Part shown: one piece after another, positions 60,839 through 64,000 of the stretch
Position numbering within the stretch: the first letter of the stretch is position 1
How the letters are laid out: every line of letters begins with the position of its first letter
Source of the DNA: Meandrina meandrites
Taxonomy: Eukaryota > Cnidaria > Anthozoa > Scleractinia > Meandrinidae
Assembly (NCBI GenBank): GCA_963693305.1
Contig: OY855913.1
Span: 4,601,001-4,665,000, forward strand
Reading direction: 5' to 3'
Length of the DNA stretch: 64,000 nucleotides
Notes under the pieces: generated by a model
What the model was told of the DNA's origin: nothing
The model's input: the letters and a program-made list of their open reading frames with translations, nothing else
Databases searched by the model: none
Made by a program: the position numbers and the translations under genes

Positions 60839-62000
60839 CATAAGATAAGGATTGTAGGCATGGAGTACTAACCAACTTTGAACGACTCCAGACTACATGT
60901 GGACACAGAGTTTGGAATTTTTTCGCGCGTACGTTTTAGCCAATCAGAGACGTTACACAGGCTTTTAGCCAGGATTTAAAAAGTGGGAGTCCAAGATTTC
61001 TATAAGGCCTGACTTTGTCCCCATAGGACGGCCTGAGGAGTATGCAATGTGTTTTTCTGCAGTTATGAGTGCAAAGGTTTCTTAAGATTTCCAAATTTGC
61101 TAAAAAAAAACCCTCTGTAAACAGTTATTTATATTAATTTTTTTCTGAAAAGTGGCCGTCCATAGGACTCCTGGACTCCCACCTGGCTAAAAGCCTGACG
61201 TTACACCGCGCATGTCTGTAAAGCTACCTCATCAGTGTGGAATTTTTACGATCAAATCTACGACCTCTCTCGAGTGGGGTGAAATTGAGCCCACAACGAA
61301 AAGGAACATCTGTTTGGCCGGACCGTGACAGGACTAACCATTAATTTAAATATAGGCTAACTGCTGTTACTTTAAGGCTATCGAGGGGTAGGTAGTGGAG
61401 GTGGGGGGGAGGTGTCGCAGAACTGCTCAGAAACATCACCTCATTAAATTGACAAGAAACCTCAGAAAGTATCATTACAAAGTGTTACTATCATAATCGT
61501 TACAAATAAGAGATGTGAGGTTAAGGTTTTAGAAATACTGTACACTTAAAAATATCAAGCATTTATTAAAAGTAGTTATGGCACCAACAAATTGTTATGG
61601 CGTGACTCATAATTTACTCAACAAAATAGTACATCTGAGTAAGGGGTGCATATCTTTCGGGTAGCTACAGCTTAGCACTTTATCAGCAGATCGGAACGAA
61701 ACTAGCTTGAGGAGGAATTACAGCTACTAGGGTTCATTTTAGTATCTGCGCATCCGTGTTCCAGGAAACATTAACTTCACTAAAACATACCAACTACATT
61801 ACAAACACAGGAATGGAACAGTTGTCAATCGACTGTAAAACGCAATAAATATGTTGGGTTTGATTTGCTGTGCTCAGGAAATTTTACCCAACCAATGAGA
61901 AAAAAAAAATTAAACTTGCTGCTTTCCCAGCCAATCAGATGCGAAACAAGACCAATCGTGAACTTGCTCACACAATTTTCCCGCCCATTTTCCCGCGCTT

Positions 62001-62200
62001 NNNNNNNNNNNNNNNNNNNNNNNNNNNNNNNNNNNNNNNNNNNNNNNNNNNNNNNNNNNNNNNNNNNNNNNNNNNNNNNNNNNNNNNNNNNNNNNNNNNN
62101 NNNNNNNNNNNNNNNNNNNNNNNNNNNNNNNNNNNNNNNNNNNNNNNNNNNNNNNNNNNNNNNNNNNNNNNNNNNNNNNNNNNNNNNNNNNNNNNNNNNN
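62001..62200. other. assembly gap (200 N)
   Basis: Exactly 200 undetermined bases, probably a scaffold gap of arbitrary length. Open frames running through it are meaningless. Confidence 1.
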
Positions 62201-62356
62201 ATGTTGCATGCTCATATTGGTCCTATTGAGTTATGGTATTTATTGTTCCTGTAGAACTTTATTTTCTGACAAGGTATTAACACTGTAAACACAAGTTTAG
62301 AGTTGATTGGGAATTAATTTCTTGGGAGTCAAAGTCAATAACAAAAGATATCTCAC

Positions 62357-63525
62357 CTGATTTGCTGGTCTGATGCTTTCACTTTCTGTTTAATTTCAGC
62401 AAAGGCCATGCCTTCCTCATGCTGACAGGTCGTAATCATTCTGTGAATCTGAAGAAAAAAGCGATGGAATAAGCCGCTGATTGAAATGATAGAAGTAAAC
62501 GAAAATGCTACCAGATGTGATATAGCATGCCTGCAAATTGCTCTTAATCACTTACCACTGTAATGGCCACGTTCCTTTATAGTTGTGGAAATGAAATTAA
62601 GTTGAAGTCATTTCAGTTGCCATAGCTTAAAAATTACACCACATTAAAAGAAAACTCTCTTCATGGCAGCATCTAGAATTAAGTTGAAGAGGCTATGTAC
62701 AGATGGTGTATTTGAACTTCACCTTTCCAAATTCATCTTGAAGTTCATCAGTCTTAAACATCCTTAGTTCCTTTTGGTTTATTATGGTTTGCTAGATTGT
62801 ATCATAGCGATCCATTATCTGGAAGCTTTCTTCTATTTTAAGTTAATTTTAAACTTAAAACTGTCATCGTTAAATTGCATAACTCCTTCAATTACCACCC
62901 CTCTGTCCTGTCCCCTTGCCCCCCCCCCCCCCCCCCCCACCAAACCCTCGCCACCAAAAAGTGGTCACCAAAAATATGCTCTACCAAGAGAAAGAAACTG
63001 TTATACTGTTATGTCAAATGGAAGCCTTTAATCCACCGTAGGCAAAAAGATGGCGACTGGTACATTCACCTATAATGCATAGCGCGCGAAAACTGCAAAA
63101 ACGCTCATAAAAGCGCACAGAAAAGCTCCACAACCTTGAAACCCAGCATGAACAATGTTGTTAGTACGGGGATGAATTTTGCAAAAACGTAGCATTCTGT
63201 GTGCCATATGGACTGTGTTAGGCCCGCAAGGTATTGTGGTCAAATGTACCGTCGCCATGTTTTTTCTTACGGAGGATTGCCATGACTAGACACAGTGTAG
63301 CTAATATTGAGGTAGAACAGATGTGAACATTAGAAAGCAGTTTTCTGACCTCTGCAAACAACTACACACCTGATGTTGAATGCCACTGAGTCCTGCATTT
63401 GCTCCTCCAGTGTTTCCTCCAAAGCTTTGGTTCATTCTTCCTGGTGTCGTCATTTGACCCTGGAAGCCTCGCCCACCAGGAGTTGTGTGACTCATAGGAG
63501 TCCTCATGCCAGTCATTTCAGATTG
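62357..63525 (-). CDS. replication protein A 32 kDa subunit, partial (two exons)
   Basis: Minus-strand exon 63370-63525 (52 codons, phase 0 at both ends) encodes a Gly/Thr/Met-rich linker (MRTPMSHTTPGGRGFQG) ending in AGLSGIQHQ. The next exon, 62357-62448, encodes IHRMITTCQHEEGMAF and EIKQKVKASDQQI. Together they match the end of the RPA32 linker and the start of its C-terminal winged helix, which binds repair partners such as UNG2, XPA and SMARCAL1. RPA32 is the middle subunit of the heterotrimer that coats single-stranded DNA in the nucleus. The OB-fold exons lie beyond 64000. The final exon, expected to finish the winged helix, is not found in 62200-62356 and probably lies in or past the gap. 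Splice sites: TTTTAG|CAA and CAG|GTGTGT; TTCAG|ATT and AG|GTGAGA. Confidence 0.72.
62449..63369. other. RPA2 intron
   Basis: Between the two recognised RPA2 exons. It contains a poly-C tract near 62920-62938 and no other recognised feature. Confidence 0.6.
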
Positions 63526-63599
63526 CTAAAATTAAAAATGGAGACATTGCTTCATGAAAAAGTGACATTAGTGAATGGGGGTGAAGCAGCCTAATGGTC

Positions 63600-63890
63600 A
63601 AAACATTAGACTCTTGGCTATCAGTAAAAAAGTAAAGTCTGCATCGAGCCAAGTGGTCCATACCGCTGGAGCTTAGCCCAGTTCCTGTATCATTAAGCAA
63701 CTAGGAATATTTCTACTTCCCCGGATGGGATGCCAGTCCATTTAAGAGTTTGCCCCCAGCATTATTTCGTCACAAGCCATTTATACACTTGGGATAAAGG
63801 CACTATGAGAGTAGTGTCTTGCTTAAGAACACAACATGCCACAAATGCCAGGATAACCTGGTAATGCCCTTAGTCTAACATATTACATCA
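63600..63890 (-). repeat. SINE, minus strand, in RPA2 intron
   Basis: On the minus strand the body AAGCAAGACACTACTCTCAT..AGTGTATAAATGG and the module GGACTGGCATCCCATCC..GGGAAGTAGAAATATTCC match the + strand element at 34826-35050. The tail GGACCACTTGGCTCGATGCA is one I recognise from coral SINEs. Confidence 0.6.
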
Positions 63891-64000
63891 CATGGCTACA
63901 ACACATTTTTTTCAAGTTGCACACTCTTAAAAACCTACAGTACAGGTACATGTACATCACTTGAACCACAAAAAAATAGAGAGCTGTTTTTTAAAGATTT

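Larger units (their letters stand above)
49424..60945 (+). repeat. tandem segmental duplication, unit 2 (contains gene 4)
   Basis: Starts TAGCTATCCTAAATTGTGAA directly after the end of unit 1 and ends ..AGCCAATC. It aligns in order with unit 1 and is about 11.5 kb. It carries several insertions absent from unit 1 and lacks others. Confidence 0.85.
59783..62356. other. 3' flank of gene 4 and region up to RPA2
   Basis: 3' flank of gene 4 to 60945 (end of unit 2), then unique AT-rich sequence. Around 60955-61205 a short inverted pair (ACAGGCTTTTAGCCAGG and CCTGGCTAAAAGCCTGA) brackets about 250 bases and may be another MITE. A 200-base run of N at 62001-62200 is an assembly gap. No exon is recognised. 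Confidence 0.5.

Noticed and set aside
61865..62254. Open frames spanning the N run
   Set aside because: They exist only because N codons are not stops.

Overview
This is a eukaryotic nuclear contig. The genes are split by GT/AG introns, the DNA is AT-rich, and there are many short inverted-repeat (MITE-like) elements, tRNA-derived SINEs, poly-G/poly-C tracts and a 200-base assembly gap. The repeat types, the style of the rhodopsin-like receptor and the intron density suggest a cnidarian, most likely an anthozoan such as a stony coral. That assignment is inference from recognised repeat types, not a database match.

The main content is four head-to-tail genes on the + strand with the same seven-exon structure: gene 1 (3059-9109), gene 2 (30493-35518), gene 3 (40143-48422) and gene 4 (52466-59782). 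Each encodes a predicted protein of about 500 residues. The order is signal peptide, first half of a bilobed ligand-binding domain (S1), TM1, a re-entrant pore loop ending in the potassium-channel filter TTVGYGD, TM2, second half of the ligand-binding domain (S2), TM3, and a short C-terminal coiled coil. This is the layout of bacterial GluR0 and of the rotifer receptor AvGluR1: an ionotropic glutamate receptor-like channel with a K+ filter and no amino-terminal domain. Intron phases (0,2,0,1,0,1) are identical in all four, and intron 2 splits the codon of the first filter glycine.

Genes 3 and 4 come from a recent tandem duplication of an 11.5-11.8 kb unit (37661-49423 and 49424-60945) whose junction can be read directly. 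Several mobile elements entered one copy only. By hand count, the S2 exon of genes 3 and 4 differs mostly at amino-acid-changing positions, while the C-terminal exons are nearly unchanged in protein. This points to divergence in ligand recognition. Each duplicated unit also carries an inverted, degenerate exon resembling the gene 1 S2 exon.

Layout: 1-3031, no supported gene; 3.06-9.1 kb, receptor gene 1; 10.9-11.9 kb, a single-exon class A GPCR on the minus strand; 11.9-28.1 kb, gene-poor DNA with MITEs; 28.2-30.4 kb, a foldback-like element whose arms carry repeated TTCTACGGAA-type units, ending about 70 bases before the first recognised exon of gene 2; 30.5-35.5 kb, gene 2; 36-37.4 kb, SINEs and a TIR element; 37.7-60.9 kb, the duplicated units with genes 3 and 4; 62.4-63.5 kb, two exons of replication protein A 32 kDa subunit (RPA2) on the minus strand, with the last exon probably in or beyond the gap. 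Apart from the receptor cluster, the neighbours show no functional link.
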